Assembly: GCA_003427395.1 (NCBI GenBank)
Contig: BFEA01000649.1
Coordinates: forward strand, 436,766-470,954
From: Chara braunii
Lineage: Eukaryota; Streptophyta; Charophyceae; Charales; Characeae
Length of the DNA: 34,189 nucleotides
Direction: 5' to 3'
Part shown: piece by piece, positions 1-10,033 of the stretch
Layout: the number at the start of each line of letters is the position of its first letter
Numbering within the stretch: position 1 is the first letter of the stretch
Translations under genes and position numbers: made by a program
The notes under the pieces: model-generated
Database searches by the model: none
Told to the model about the DNA's origin: nothing
The model's input: only the letters and a program-made list of their open reading frames with translations

Positions 1-108
1 CAGTCTGTAGAATCCCCTCACTGATTACACTGTAAGTGATAATCCACCTTAACCAAAATCAAAGTAGACTATCACTCACCCACACCAGATGGAAAACTCT
101 ACAGACTG
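1..108. repeat. 11-bp inverted repeat pair
   Basis: CAGTCTGTAGA at 1-11 is the exact reverse complement of TCTACAGACTG at 98-108. Inside it, AGTGATA (35-41) pairs with TATCACT (70-76), so the segment can fold as a long imperfect hairpin. The left arm touches the window edge, so it could be longer. Origin unknown: it could be a small inverted-repeat element or part of the retroelement 3' region. Confidence 0.5.
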
Positions 109-130
109 TCGGTTCACACCCCATCACAAG

Positions 131-147
131 CTATATATATATATATA
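131..147. repeat. TA microsatellite
   Basis: A run of alternating T and A. Confidence 0.85.
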
Positions 148-157
148 AGGTCACCAA

Positions 158-201
158 CCCGTACGTACGGAGGTCCCCGGACAGACCTCCGTACGTACGG
201 G
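158..201. repeat. 18-bp perfect hairpin
   Basis: The left arm at 158-175 (CCCGTACGTACGGAGGTC) is exactly complementary to the right arm at 184-201, with an 8-base spacer. Each arm also contains the self-complementary 10-mer CGTACGTACG-like core. It lies in a noncoding stretch with no gene next to it. Confidence 0.9.
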
Positions 202-1596
202 CGTTCGGGGTCCCCTACGGTCTCCGAACCCGACGGCAATCGGGCCCCGCCAAAAATTATTTAGCCACTTGCATACACCCTCGTACGAGTACGGATTCGT
301 ACTCTTGTATTTGTACGCTACTCGTACACTAGGGGCCCTGTACGAGTTTTTTTTTAAATTATATTCGGAGTCACGTCATACAAAACTCAGGTGAGGAACA
401 CTCAGGTGAGCCAGAGACAAGACATGTGTGAGAAAAAAACACAACCTCGAAATTTACGGTAACTACAAGCTCGAAAAGTAAGGAGTTCAGTACATTCGCA
501 CACCCAAGACTCCAAGAATTCCACGACCTCCGTACCCCTACCGCGAGTGGTAGCGGGCACACCGTAAGAGGAGGTCAACATCTTGCTCACACACTATATA
601 GTCTCGCGCACGGTAGAATTGGAAAAATGTGCGGCCCGGTAACTAGTCCCACACCGGGGGTACTTAGTCCGGGTTACTATTAGCTAGTACCACCTAGCCC
701 CTAGTACCATCTACATGGTTCACAAATGCAAAAACTGGGTAAAAAACAAACAAACAGATCTACTGCAAACGGTGGACGGTTCAAAACTCTGCGGTCTCTG
801 GGTCAACATACAAGTAACACCACACAAAACAAAAAACAGAAAAATCAAAAACCGCAAAGCCAAAAAACACACAGTACTGACGCTTGCTTTGGCGCACTAC
901 CTTGTCCGCCCATAGTATCGCAGGTGCTACCAAGTCAAACACTGGTGCTAATTCTTACCATCCGGTCATAAGCTCTAAAGTCCGTTTCCACACATCATCA
1001 TCTCTTCTGTAAGCAAATCTACACAACACTCTGTCAAAAAATTCACCCGGGACATTTTTCAAACGCAGCTCTCGTCTTAGTGACAGAACCCTCCCCGATA
1101 TTGCACTGCGAATTGAGGTATTGTGATCAATACGATGTAGGTAACTAGTGATAGCAGCACTCTTCTGTTGTTTGCTGCCTCAAGAGAGGAAAGACTGACC
1201 CGTCTGGATCTCGAGATCCCCCGTAGTCCATAAGCTGCCTTCATTCCGTAACATCTGGATGCAGCCCAAGTATGGGTAGTTTCTTGAGTAGTTGACCTTG
1301 CAGTCCAGGAAATCCATTGAACCTGACTCGTCATCAGTCCGTTTAAGATAGAGATTCTGCGGATAACAGGTCATAAACTGATGCAATACCCATTTCAACT
1401 TCTCGCCAGATAGCGAGGCCACCACAATGATGACATCATCCATCAATCTTAATCCAAACACCTGACGTCCATATCTAACTAGGCCATGCAGATACATTGC
1501 TTTGGCTGTGCACATAGAATACAAGCAAGTGGGGGGCTGGTGTTCTTGCCCATAGGTATACCCACTTCTTGTCTGAGCAGGACCGATGTAGCATAC

Positions 1597-1674
1597 GTGT
1601 AGGTGTGTGATAGGTCTATTTTGTGTAGGTGTGTGATAGGTCTATTTTGTGTAGGTGTGTGATAGCTCTATTTT
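1597..1674. repeat. Three tandem 26-bp units inside the RT gene
   Basis: Units at 1597-1622, 1623-1648 and 1649-1674; the first two are identical and the third differs at one base. The two extra copies add 52 bp, which is not a multiple of three and breaks the frame. Reading with a single copy joins the two RT segments in frame, so the expansion is secondary. Confidence 0.9.
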
Positions 1675-2562
1675 GCCAAACTTCCCAAGTTCTTGAAGAT
1701 CAACGTATCTCCAATGATCAGCACCAGTCGTCACACCAAAGGAAGCACCTTTCCCTTTCGTATTCACACGTACAAAGTTTCGACACTTCTTCATATGGTA
1801 GCTCAATAGCCAATCAATTGTTCTCACTATGTCACTGTGCGGTAGACGAGTGAACATGTCCTTAATATCGAACGACTGTGCTGTAATCGAGGTCAAGGGA
1901 CCGACACGTCTAATCTTCTTATTAATCTTTCCTAGTTCATTCTTCAACTCAGAGACTGCAGAAAGATTAAAATGCCAATAAGCTGGTAATCGGTTGAGCA
2001 AGAAATTAAGTCCCCGAGCAACGACCCTACCCGTACGGACCATGGGTTCACTGAAGGTAGGACATATGGGTCGATAACGTGTCAGGTCCTTGTGCTTGGG
2101 GATAACATAGGCGGATCCCAACTTGCCTTTGTTGTCCCATCGAATGAACTTAAGCAAACCAGCTTCCCTCATATCCTCTCGTACTTCACGAAGTACTAAC
2201 AACTCAGGTGAGGTTACAACACTGTATCTTGGGCTCCGAACGAAAACGCTCGTCATGGCCTCTTAGTAGGTCTTAGGACACATGACCACAGTCTCCCCCT
2301 GGTTGCGATCAAGCGGGTTCAGGACAAGACCATCAAACCGCTGCTTCAGAGCTAAAACATCCTGCGTAGACAAATGCGAACTATCAATCTCAGAACAAAC
2401 TTGTAGACAATGGGACAGGCAATCAAGCGGGACATTCAGAGTACAACCACATAAATTTCTCCAATTGCGGAATCCCTCATGGATTTCCGACTGTAACGAG
2501 CTCAATCGATCACATCCCCTCGATCGAGGCATGTTGTTAGCGTTTGCCAATAGTGGGTGATC

Positions 2563-2618
2563 AACCACGTCCTTCTTCAAGTGAAATAACAACCACGTCC
2601 TTCTTCAAGTGAAATAAC
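2563..2618. repeat. 28-bp exact tandem duplication inside the RT gene
   Basis: 2563-2590 is repeated exactly at 2591-2618. The added 28 bp shifts the minus-strand frame. The two protein segments on either side both contain the peptide VLFHLKKDVV, which is the duplicated part. Confidence 0.95.
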
Positions 2619-2905
2619 ACGTGCCCATCCACTCTTGAATAGGGTAAACATGTGCACTGACAGGTAAGCACATTACGAGACGCAAAGTCCCGATGATTGT
2701 GCAGTAGATCGCTGACAGTCTGGTTCTTCAACCAGACAATCCGCGTCTTCTTACGTGCTCGACGCATAAAACAAGTTGGCAGATTACAACAAAACAACAG
2801 ATCATTAACAACTTTCCGGAGCTCACAAATCCGGATGCGATCGTCATATTTCACTTTGATAAGCAAGTCAGCGCAAAGGCTAAGGTCAAACCTATCAAGA
2901 AAGAG

Positions 2906-2909
2906 ACGT
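2906..2909. other. Insertion site of the giant LTR element (ACGT)
   Basis: ACGT lies directly before the LTR start TGTCGG at 2910. The other copy of the target duplication would be beyond the window. The nested solo LTR (22604-30070) is flanked by ACGT on both sides, whereas the third LTR at 30948 is preceded by AAAC, as expected if that one borders internal sequence. Confidence 0.65.
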
Positions 2910-2914
2910 TGTCG

Positions 2915-2944
2915 GCCCGAACACCCTTACAAGGGTATTTGGGC
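2915..2944 (+). repeat. LTR-terminal stem-loop
   Basis: Five bases after the LTR start, GCCC...ACCCTT pairs with AAGGGT...GGGC around a 2-base AC loop. In the diverged inverted LTR the same site has perfect 12-bp arms of different sequence (30038-30063); the third LTR repeats this one at 30953-30982. Confidence 0.7.
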
Positions 2945-3991
2945 ACACTTTTGCATCTCACAGAAGATGCGTCTTCAACAGTATCCGAGAGAGTCTCATT
3001 TTTGGGTGACCACAACCAACTCCCAGACGTCAGAGGGTGTGTGGGCGTGCGTCTAGTGGACATTCGTTAGGCTAGCTGGATGATTAGTCATTCTAAATCA
3101 TTGATCTCGCTTAGGGAATGCGAGCTAGGAGTAGGTTGCAATTTTAAAATGAGCGTTGCGCGAGTCGCAGGACACGCTGACGAAGTAGCGGTCAACACGG
3201 AGTTTAACCACCGAGGTTACGACAGAAAGGAAAGTTTTGTTTGATTAAAGAAAAGGCGACATTTTGGGACCACATTGCGGAAGATGCGCAAGCATCGAAA
3301 TTGACCATGGGTCGTCGGTAGTCAGAGCCACCGATAAGTCTAGTAAGGGCAGTATAGGAGAGGAGCGAGCGAAAGGTCGGGTTCTTCCGACAATAGAAGC
3401 AGGAAAAGAACGACCTTTGAAGGAAAAGTGGTGGAATGAGGGAGCCTCGACCCATGGTCATAGCATGGCTAGGATGCGCGCATGGCAAGCCAGGGGAAGA
3501 CTTGCCACCTGAATGGCAAGCACGTGCCTACGAGGCCGTGGACTTGGATGAAAAGGCAAGCGGAGGGTTTGGCTGAATGCTGCAGGCCCTTACCAACTGC
3601 GGATACTACTGACATAGAAATCCGCTAGTCCTGGACTCAGACTTGGGCCTAGCCCTATTGGTTAACATATTGAACTTTCAGCTAGCAGATCCCGGGATAG
3701 AGGCCGGCACGCAGCAGAGGAGCAGAGGAGCGCTACGGAGTTAAACCGAGGGGTCGAGGGTCCCGAGGGACTATCTCCCTTGGTTTTGCGGGAAGTTTCG
3801 ACCGCGGGCCCGCAAGGTGGGGCTGAGGGACGAGTTCCCATGGTTCCCCTCCCCCTACTCCGTTTTTTCCTAATTTTTCTATTTTTTTTTTTATTAATTA
3901 TTATTTTTATTTTTATTCTTTTTTTATTTAAGTCCCATTTTGGGACGTGACCTGGTACCAGTCCGTGGAACAACTGTGAGTTTCAAGAGCC

Positions 3992-4046
3992 TAGCTCAGT
4001 TGGTACGCCCATGAACTGTTGAAATACAGACCCGTGTTCGAATGCC
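3992..4046 (+). promoter_or_regulatory. tRNA-like Pol III box pair in the LTR
   Basis: TAGCTCAGTTGG (3992-4003) fits the internal A box and GTTCGAATGCC (4036-4046) fits the B box, with tRNA-like spacing. The part between resembles an anticodon arm, but the acceptor ends do not pair, so it is not a tRNA gene. The box pair recurs at 32029-32083 and, more altered, on the minus strand at 29147-29201. It could be a captured tRNA relic or a working internal promoter. Confidence 0.6.
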
Positions 4047-4293
4047 AGCAGAGAGAACTTGATGAATAAAAACCGGTTATTTTCCGAAGACCTTGGATCG
4101 GTCAGCTCAATGATGGTACCTCAGGGCCGTATAATGGCCCTGTCCTCAGGACGTCTGCTAAAGTTGGAACGAACGGTGAAGGGGGGCTGCGGGGGCGGAC
4201 CTCCGATTGACTTTCCCCGGTATATAACCGACCAGGTGGGTCGAAGCAGGTTGACGCCTTCCGGTTTGTCATGAAACTGTTAGAAGTCTGACG

Positions 4294-4806
4294 CTACGAA
4301 GTGGCGGAGAGGAGAAACGGGGTGAAGAAAGGGAGAGCACAGGGAGTTGACGAGAGTAACGAGAGGAGGAAGGCTAGAGGATGAAGTGAAGGGGTTGCCA
4401 AGGAACAAGGGACGCTCTACTTCGCATCCGCCATCGGACTTGGGCCTGCTATATGGTCATACAGGCTCATATGGAAGTCGAAGTCTGAGATACGCGCGCT
4501 GGGAGTTGCGCTGATCTGAGGAAAGGAAAAGTTTGCCTCCCTCGCAGCCATCAGCATGGTTCGCCCCATCGCGAGCTCGTCATTATCGCAGTCGTGGCGA
4601 TGCTGCTCACCTGGGTATTGATCATGGTGTTCGTATGAGCAGTTAGCAAGGTCATCACCCCGGTGCTCGCATCCACTATTGTCCCTGTAGTTGCCATCGG
4701 AGCTTCGATGGTGGTCATTACCGCCAACATTGGTATTCCGTTGAGCATTCTTGTTCCCGTCCTTAAAGAGCGGATGCATCCGGTTTTCTTCCAGAGGAAG
4801 ATTCAT
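4294..4806 (-). pseudogene. Antisense LTR reading frame, interrupted by TAG
   Basis: An antisense frame starting MNLPLEENRMHPLFKDG, rich in Asn, Asp, His and Arg. It stops at a TAG after 129 codons (4417-4419), where the third LTR has CAG and stays open for 170 codons (32331-32843). I count about 19 base differences between the two copies over the shared 129 codons, about ten of them silent in this frame, more than expected by chance, while the opposite strand has in-frame stops and mostly replacement changes. That is weak support for coding. I recognise no family. It may be a chance frame. Confidence 0.3.
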
Positions 4807-5145
4807 CCTCGTATTGCGTCTTTGGAAAGTCGGGCGCAGGCAGAGATCGGGCTACACGTGGCAGAGAGAGAATGAGAGAGGAGTGGAGTGAGGGAGATGT
4901 AAGAGACAGAGAGGTGAGAAGTTAGAGTATGGGTGTAGGACCCGAGAAAGAAAGAGGAATGAACGTAGACATGTATCCGCGCGAAGTGCATTCAAAGAAG
5001 GAAATGAGGTACAAGATGACGAAGACGACGGATACGAATATGGTAAGGAAGAATGAAATGAATCTGGACGCGATCTCATGCCAGATACAGTCGACGATGG
5101 AGAGAGGTGAGAATTGAGGAGGTAGGAGTGGAAGAAACGCTTAAC

Positions 5146-5173
5146 TCACTCGATTCTTATCGAAATCGAGTGA
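5146..5173 (+). repeat. LTR hairpin, 10-bp arms, 8-base loop
   Basis: TCACTCGATT (5146-5155) pairs perfectly with AATCGAGTGA (5164-5173). The third LTR has the same hairpin at 33183-33210. At the matching place in the inverted LTR there is a hairpin with unrelated 12-bp arms and again an 8-base loop (28401-28432); the flanking sequence aligns (GTAGGTGGGGGTTTT here, GTAGATCGGGGTTTT there). Confidence 0.85.
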
Positions 5174-6139
5174 ACTAAGGTTGTAGGTGGGGGTTTTCGG
5201 GGTGGGCGACCCCGAATCCGTAATTAGTTTTGGTGTAAAACTAGTAGGAGAAGGAGTAACAGAGGAAAGAACTGCGTGGAAGGAGACGAGGAGGGAGAAA
5301 AGGGAATGAGGAGGAGTGCAAATCGAATTGATCAGCCGATTCTCGACTGTTTCCGACAAAACTAAGATACTAAACGAGGGTTTGAGATCCCTCTGGATTG
5401 TTTGGCCGCGTCAGAAGCTCAATCTGAACAGCGGAGTAATTAGTACGAGGTAAGAAGGCTGCACGAGAGCAGAAGAGGGCGGGGGATGCTTGGATTGTGC
5501 TAATGTATCTTTTCCTATTTTAGCGCGAGATACATTTTGGCTTTGCGTAGTTGTGAGTGTCGGAGCGGGGTCACGTGTTTGCTATGCGCGTGAACACTAG
5601 TTCGGTTCGTCGACACTTATCCCGATCTCGTAGTTGTTCATCTCGATCCCTCTGGTTTTGCTGTACGTGCTCGAGATCGTCCTCAAAGTCCCGCTGGTGG
5701 GATCGCTGCTCGCGATTTGGGCTTGCTTGGCGTCAAGATTCCGCTGTTAACCACGCCATTGAAGTGGCTCGTCGATCTCGGCGCTACATCCTCGGGGTAG
5801 TTGAGGCCGGGCTCTGTTGCCAGAGAGAGGGGGAGTGAGCACTTACCAATAAGCGAACCTGCCCCAATAACCGGGCAGATGCATGCGGAGGATAGAAGTC
5901 GTGCACGGGGTGATCGAGACAGGAAAAGGATCGGAATGAAGAAGTGAAGGGGAGCCAGGAGGAGAAACGTGAAGAAGAAGCGAAGGAGACGGGGGGGAGG
6001 GATCAAGAGATAGCAAGTGCTTACATGGCGGATGTACCTTTCCAGATTCAAGCGAAAGACTCACTCTTGGGCGCTGTAGCGGGCGACCATAATGGCATGC
6101 ATATTCCCATGTCTTGGGGAAGATTCATTCTCATTTTGC

Positions 6140-7900
6140 ACATTTGGTGAGTAGTGGGGTGGGGCCCGTAACTGTCATCATCGCAAGTCCCTACATCGGC
6201 GCTGGTTGTGTTTGCAATGCAGTTGTTGTCATCACGGTCCCCATGCTCGACGTGCCAGCTNTCTTCGTCAAGGTCTTCCTCGTAATACTGGTCTGCGAAT
6301 CCAGTTCGCGGGGCTCGATTTTGCTCGCATTACATCTCCAATTTGCACGTATCCTGTCGAGGTCTTGACCAGATTNGGAGCGAGTTGGATTATGGTAAAG
6401 GCGAAGAGGAGGTAAGCGCAGTGAGGAGAAAAGAAGGTGACACAAGCAAAGAGAAATGGGGAGTAGGAGGTGGTAGCACGTACCTGGTAGCGTATCTCCC
6501 CGTGATCAAGCAGAAGATTCATTCCGATTTTGCTCATCNTATCGACGGAAGTAGCGTGAGGTAGCGACAAGGTTGAAGACTTACCTGTATGGTGCGGTCT
6601 CCTNNAGTAGNAGTTCGGATGCATCTGGGTAAGTTCGGCCGNAGGATTCATTTACGTTATNAAGAGNAGGCTCAGTAGTAATCAGGAAGGGACTAAGGAA
6701 GAGGGTACCTACTTTCGAAGACTGGTGATGNAGGACTTGAGTAGAGTTGGAGCNGTGAGTTGCACAGTGAAGACTNGAATTGCAACTGCAGGGCTGCTGA
6801 GGGACGATCGAGAAGGATGCACANCAGTCAGGCGCTGCATTGGAGTCCTGCTGAGAGGAGGGGTAACNACTGTTGAGTTGTTACTGATCTAGTTGCTGGG
6901 TTTTGGAGGTGTTTAACCTTGTTACACAGTTGAAGGCAATGTTGTTATCTCACTACCGTGTATGCTGTCTTACTATGGGTATGATGTTATTGCCGCCTTT
7001 TAGCAGGTACAACTGATGAGCTGCTACGTAGGGCGTTGTTCCTCACAGTGCACCATTGCTGTGCATCGTTCCTGTTCCTCTTTACGACATATTTGCTAGT
7101 TCTTAGCTGTATACTTTTTGCGGTATCTTTTGGCCGCGGCTGTGCATTCACGGCGGATTACTGCTGTGCAGGGCGTCGTTCTCAACTATGAACTTAGGTG
7201 GTGCGGAGCGATGTTCAGCACTACTGTTGAGCGCCATCACTATTTCTTTCTTACGAAAAGGCCGCTGGTTTTGGCATACCACTGTTATTGACGAAGTTTC
7301 TGCCACAAGATTGTGTTACTAGTAAGCTACGGTCGTACATCCAGGCTGCATTGCTGTTATGTTCAGCTGTTTATTGGGCAGGCTGCGGCGGACTGCTGAC
7401 TGATAGTCCACCCTGTTGCTGATACTAAAGCACGGGCTATTGGTGATCCGTGAAGGTGCCATTGCAGTGTTGCCAACTCTTGTTGTTCGTTGGGAACTGC
7501 TGTTGTGATTCCTGCCTTCGTCTCAACGGTCGTGCCCGTGGAACCCACTTAGGAGTATCCCAACGGAGTCTGACCGTTGTGAAAGAAGTTGCTTTGACAA
7601 CCTGGGTGTTGCTGCAGTGGGAGGCGGTACTATTCGTTGTACGTTGCTGCTGTGCGTCACAGCTGTGCTGGGCTGCTACAACCTGTTTTAGAATAGAGCA
7701 CGGGGATGTGCTCTATTCGAATCGTGGACCTTTCTAGGCTGTGCGGCTACATTTGGACGGAGGAAAGTACTGTAGCTTTGAGGGTGAGGTCATACTCGGC
7801 AGAGGCGTTGGTGCTGCGACTTGGAGGGCAGTTAGCGGACTGTTGAGGCTACATCCGCCCGAGGTTTTGATTGTTTGCTGCTGCGTTTTTCCTGGCCATC
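6140..7900. other. LTR interior without gene; ambiguous bases
   Basis: No gene is recognisable. From 6261 to about 6870 single N bases are scattered through the sequence. Around 6900-7850 it is rich in CTG/GTTGCTG motifs, a composition also seen at the matching place of the inverted LTR (26750-27340, as CAG/CAAC on the plus strand). GATTCATTC-like motifs recur at 4800, 6123, 6518 and 6646, each reading MNLP or MNP on the minus strand, which suggests an old internal duplication. Confidence 0.5.
7691..7718. repeat. 11-bp perfect hairpin
   Basis: GAATAGAGCAC (7691-7701) pairs exactly with GTGCTCTATTC (7708-7718) around the loop GGGGAT. Confidence 0.9.
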
Positions 7901-7914
7901 ATTGCGGGGCCCTC

Positions 7915-8150
7915 AGAAGCCGAAGGTAACAAGGCCCTCTCCTGCGAGTTGAGTCTGTCCCTCTCTTGCATCTCGAGTTGAGTCTCCTACTTCTGTCCTT
8001 CTCACTCTTAGTCTAGTCTAAGGTGACAAGAGGAAGGCGGCAGGCGGGATTGCAACCCGTAGGTCCGCAACAAGACCTTGTGGGAGGTCCACCCACCGAT
8101 TGCGGGAGCTCTGCCGGAGCTCAGGCGGGGTTCTGGAGGCAGGGAACTTC
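7915..8150 (+). repeat. Block conserved between the diverged LTRs
   Basis: Highly similar to the reverse complement of about 26430-26680. Shared stretches include GAAGGTAACAAGGCCCTCTC, GGCGGCAGGCGGGATTGCAA and CACCCACCGATTGCGGGAGC. It is among the best-kept parts of an otherwise diverged LTR pair, so it may hold promoter or RNA signals, but none is identified. No open frame is shared. Confidence 0.7.
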
Positions 8151-8387
8151 AGGTATATCTTCGTTAACCTGTGTGATCCCTTCCCCTAACCTTTATCCTT
8201 AGGCTACTTGAACACAACTATGTGAGGTTATTACTTCTTACTTTTGTTATGTATGTTAGGACATGCTCTGCGAAAGTGTAAATAAACATTTATATATGTG
8301 AAAAGTCAGATACTTTGAGCGAATTCAGACAGAATAATTTGGAGGAAGGCAGGAGGAAGATGTTTTGCGTGCTTCGACCGAGTCAAC

Positions 8388-9660
8388 CCAAGGATGAGTT
8401 CCCCTAGGTTGGTGTGGACTCAGTGTTATGTTTATTTTTGTTTGCTGGGCTGTCTGAATGACCTTTTTTGTTTTTAGGATTGGGCCTACCCTAGGTTGGA
8501 TGGCTTAGTCATTGTTTCTTTGAGGTTTTCTGAACAGGAGGACGGGCACCCCGGATGGGGAAGGCTCAGAGTCCTGATGTTTCTTTTAATGAGCTATGGT
8601 GCATGTTTTTTTCTGAGGGTACAACGACATAAGACTAAGCGTACCCTAGGGTTAGGGTGACTTAGTAATGAACCATGAATCAACTGGCCAACCAAAAATA
8701 TAACTTTTGATATACATATTTTTATTGAACTTATACTTCTGACAGACGGGCACCCCGGGTGGGGAAAGTCAGTCAGTAAGTCAGGTAGAACTAAGGAAGA
8801 GGGGAAGAGATGAAGAGTAAAACAAAGGTAACTGGGCAGACTGAACATACCCTAGGGTTAGGGCGGTTCAGTTATATGCTCATGATAACACTAAGGAGCA
8901 GAGAGTTGGTATAAATCTGTTTTATTTTCCCTTCTAGACATGAGGCAGGATCGGAAGTTCCATTATTGGAAAGGTCTGATCGAATGCTTAATAAGAGAAG
9001 GAAAGACAAAAAGTCTGTGAAAATATTTGTACCCTATTTTATGTTGTATGGCTAACTAGGCCTAACCCTAGGGTTAGGGCGGCCTAGAGATAAGCTTTTG
9101 TCGTTTAAATCAAGTTGGGCGTACCCTAGCGTTAAGGCGGTCCAGCGTTCAGTGTTTATAACTTTTCAGACAGATGAGGCACACCCTAGGGTTACGGCAG
9201 CCTGATCACATTGCCTTATGTAACTTAAACTGTATGGTTACCTAGGGGTACCCTAGGGTTAGGGCGGCCTAGTGATATGCTTTTGTCGTAGACGTGCTGT
9301 GGGTTGGACGTACCCTAGAGTTAGGGCGGTCCAACTTTTTGTCGTTTGTACTTATGTTCAGGCAAGCTAGACCTACCCCTGGGTAGGGATGGTCTAAAAT
9401 GATGCCATATGTAACTTTGTTTAAAGCAGATTGGGCACACCCTAGGGTTAGAGCAGCCCAGTTCTATGCTCTTTGTCGTCAGTTAGGCAGAAGTTAGACG
9501 TACCCTAGGGTTAGGGCGGACTGGTCATATGCCTTATTTGTACAGTTCATGTTATGTTGGACATACCCTAGGGTTAGGGCAGTCCAAATGTGCGTACTTT
9601 ACTTGTGTACCCAGGCAGGTCAGTTATACCCTAGGGTTAAGGCCTTGTCTGACCGTATGC
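8388..9660 (+). repeat. Array of about 16 hairpins with covarying arms
   Basis: Units of about 60-110 bp, most regular (about 60-66 bp) from 9050 on, each with a core close to TACCCTAGGGTTAGGGCG. On both sides of the core, short arms pair with each other, and their sequence differs between units: ACTAAG/CTTAGT (8634/8660), CTGAAC/GTTCAG (8841/8866), CTAGGCC/GGCCTAG (9056/9081), GTTGGAC/GTCCAAC (9303/9329), TAGACC/GGTCTA (9368/9391), TTGGAC/GTCCAA (about 9558/9582), GGTCAG/CTGACC (about 9619/9648). Some units pair only if G-T (G-U) pairs are allowed, for example TTGGGCC/GGCTTAG near 8480. Two units (near 8540 and 8750) have a changed core ACCCCGG(A/G)TGGGG. The inner CCCTA/TAGGG also pairs. 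Confidence 0.85.
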
Positions 9661-10033
9661 CATAGGAAAGGGGGATGTAAAAGGGAAGGAACTAAGCGAT
9701 TTAACGAACTACTTGGACTAAATTAATATGAGATTGTGAGAGACGTTTGGTTATGCATGCTTATGGGCTCTCACTCTGGGGCATCTCTTTGATAGTTTAG
9801 TTGCTTTGGGTGTTCGTCGAGTGTTGCAGCTATAGGCAGGTAGGATGGATGATGGGAGGGAAAGCTTGTGATAAGATATGACTGACTCTATTGGGAGTTA
9901 GGATCAGTGTTATCGCACAGCCTCATCAAGAGGTCGTACCGATTATCGTTGATTCTCCCTTCCAAGTAAGTGTCAGAAGTTAGTCCCAACTATAGTTATG
10001 CCTTCTCTTTTCAGTTTCAGCTTTATATAAATC

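Larger units (their letters stand above)
1..954. other. Noncoding stretch, probably 3' flank of the Penelope-like element
   Basis: No convincing gene is seen. The short open frames have no recognisable motif. The stretch lies downstream of the stop codon (minus strand, 955-957) of the broken reverse transcriptase gene, so it may be that element's 3' untranslated region or older flanking DNA. It holds an 11-bp inverted repeat at 1-11 and 98-108, a TA microsatellite, an 18-bp hairpin at 158-201, and several GTACGAG/CTCGTAC motifs around 280-345. Confidence 0.5.
955..2909 (-). pseudogene. Penelope-like reverse transcriptase, broken and truncated
   Basis: Read from 2909 down to a TAA at 955-957, the minus strand encodes a reverse transcriptase of the Penelope-like type. 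In order: an N-terminal region (2620-2909); LDRNQGETVVMCPKTY (about 2263-2325); a finger/palm part with IPKH, RYRPICP and SFDIKDMFTRLP (1642-2256); IPMGKNTSPPLAC (about 1525-1570); the active-site motif LMDDVIIVV with two aspartates (about 1405-1440); FLDCKV; and a thumb-like tail YLHRIDHNTS to the stop. The frame is broken at least four times, two of them by short tandem duplications (2563-2618, 1597-1674). The reading frame is open up to 2909, where the giant LTR begins, so the 5' part was cut off by that insertion. No GIY-YIG endonuclease is seen, but the coding end before 955 leaves little room for one. Family assignment is by motif recognition; another RT lineage is possible. Confidence 0.75.

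Noticed and set aside
3987-4052. Functional tRNA gene
   Set aside because: A and B boxes are present, but the acceptor ends do not pair and the anticodon arm is irregular.
5683-6051. Hydrophobic antisense frame (YLLIPPPRLLRFFFTFLLLAPL)
   Set aside because: Its counterpart at 33760-34101 has many replacement differences, and there is no recognisable domain.
8388-9660. Telomere-like repeats (CCCTAGGGTTAGGG)
   Set aside because: The telomere-like hexamers occur once per 60-110 bp unit as part of a hairpin core, not as a tandem run, and the diverged LTR uses an unrelated core.
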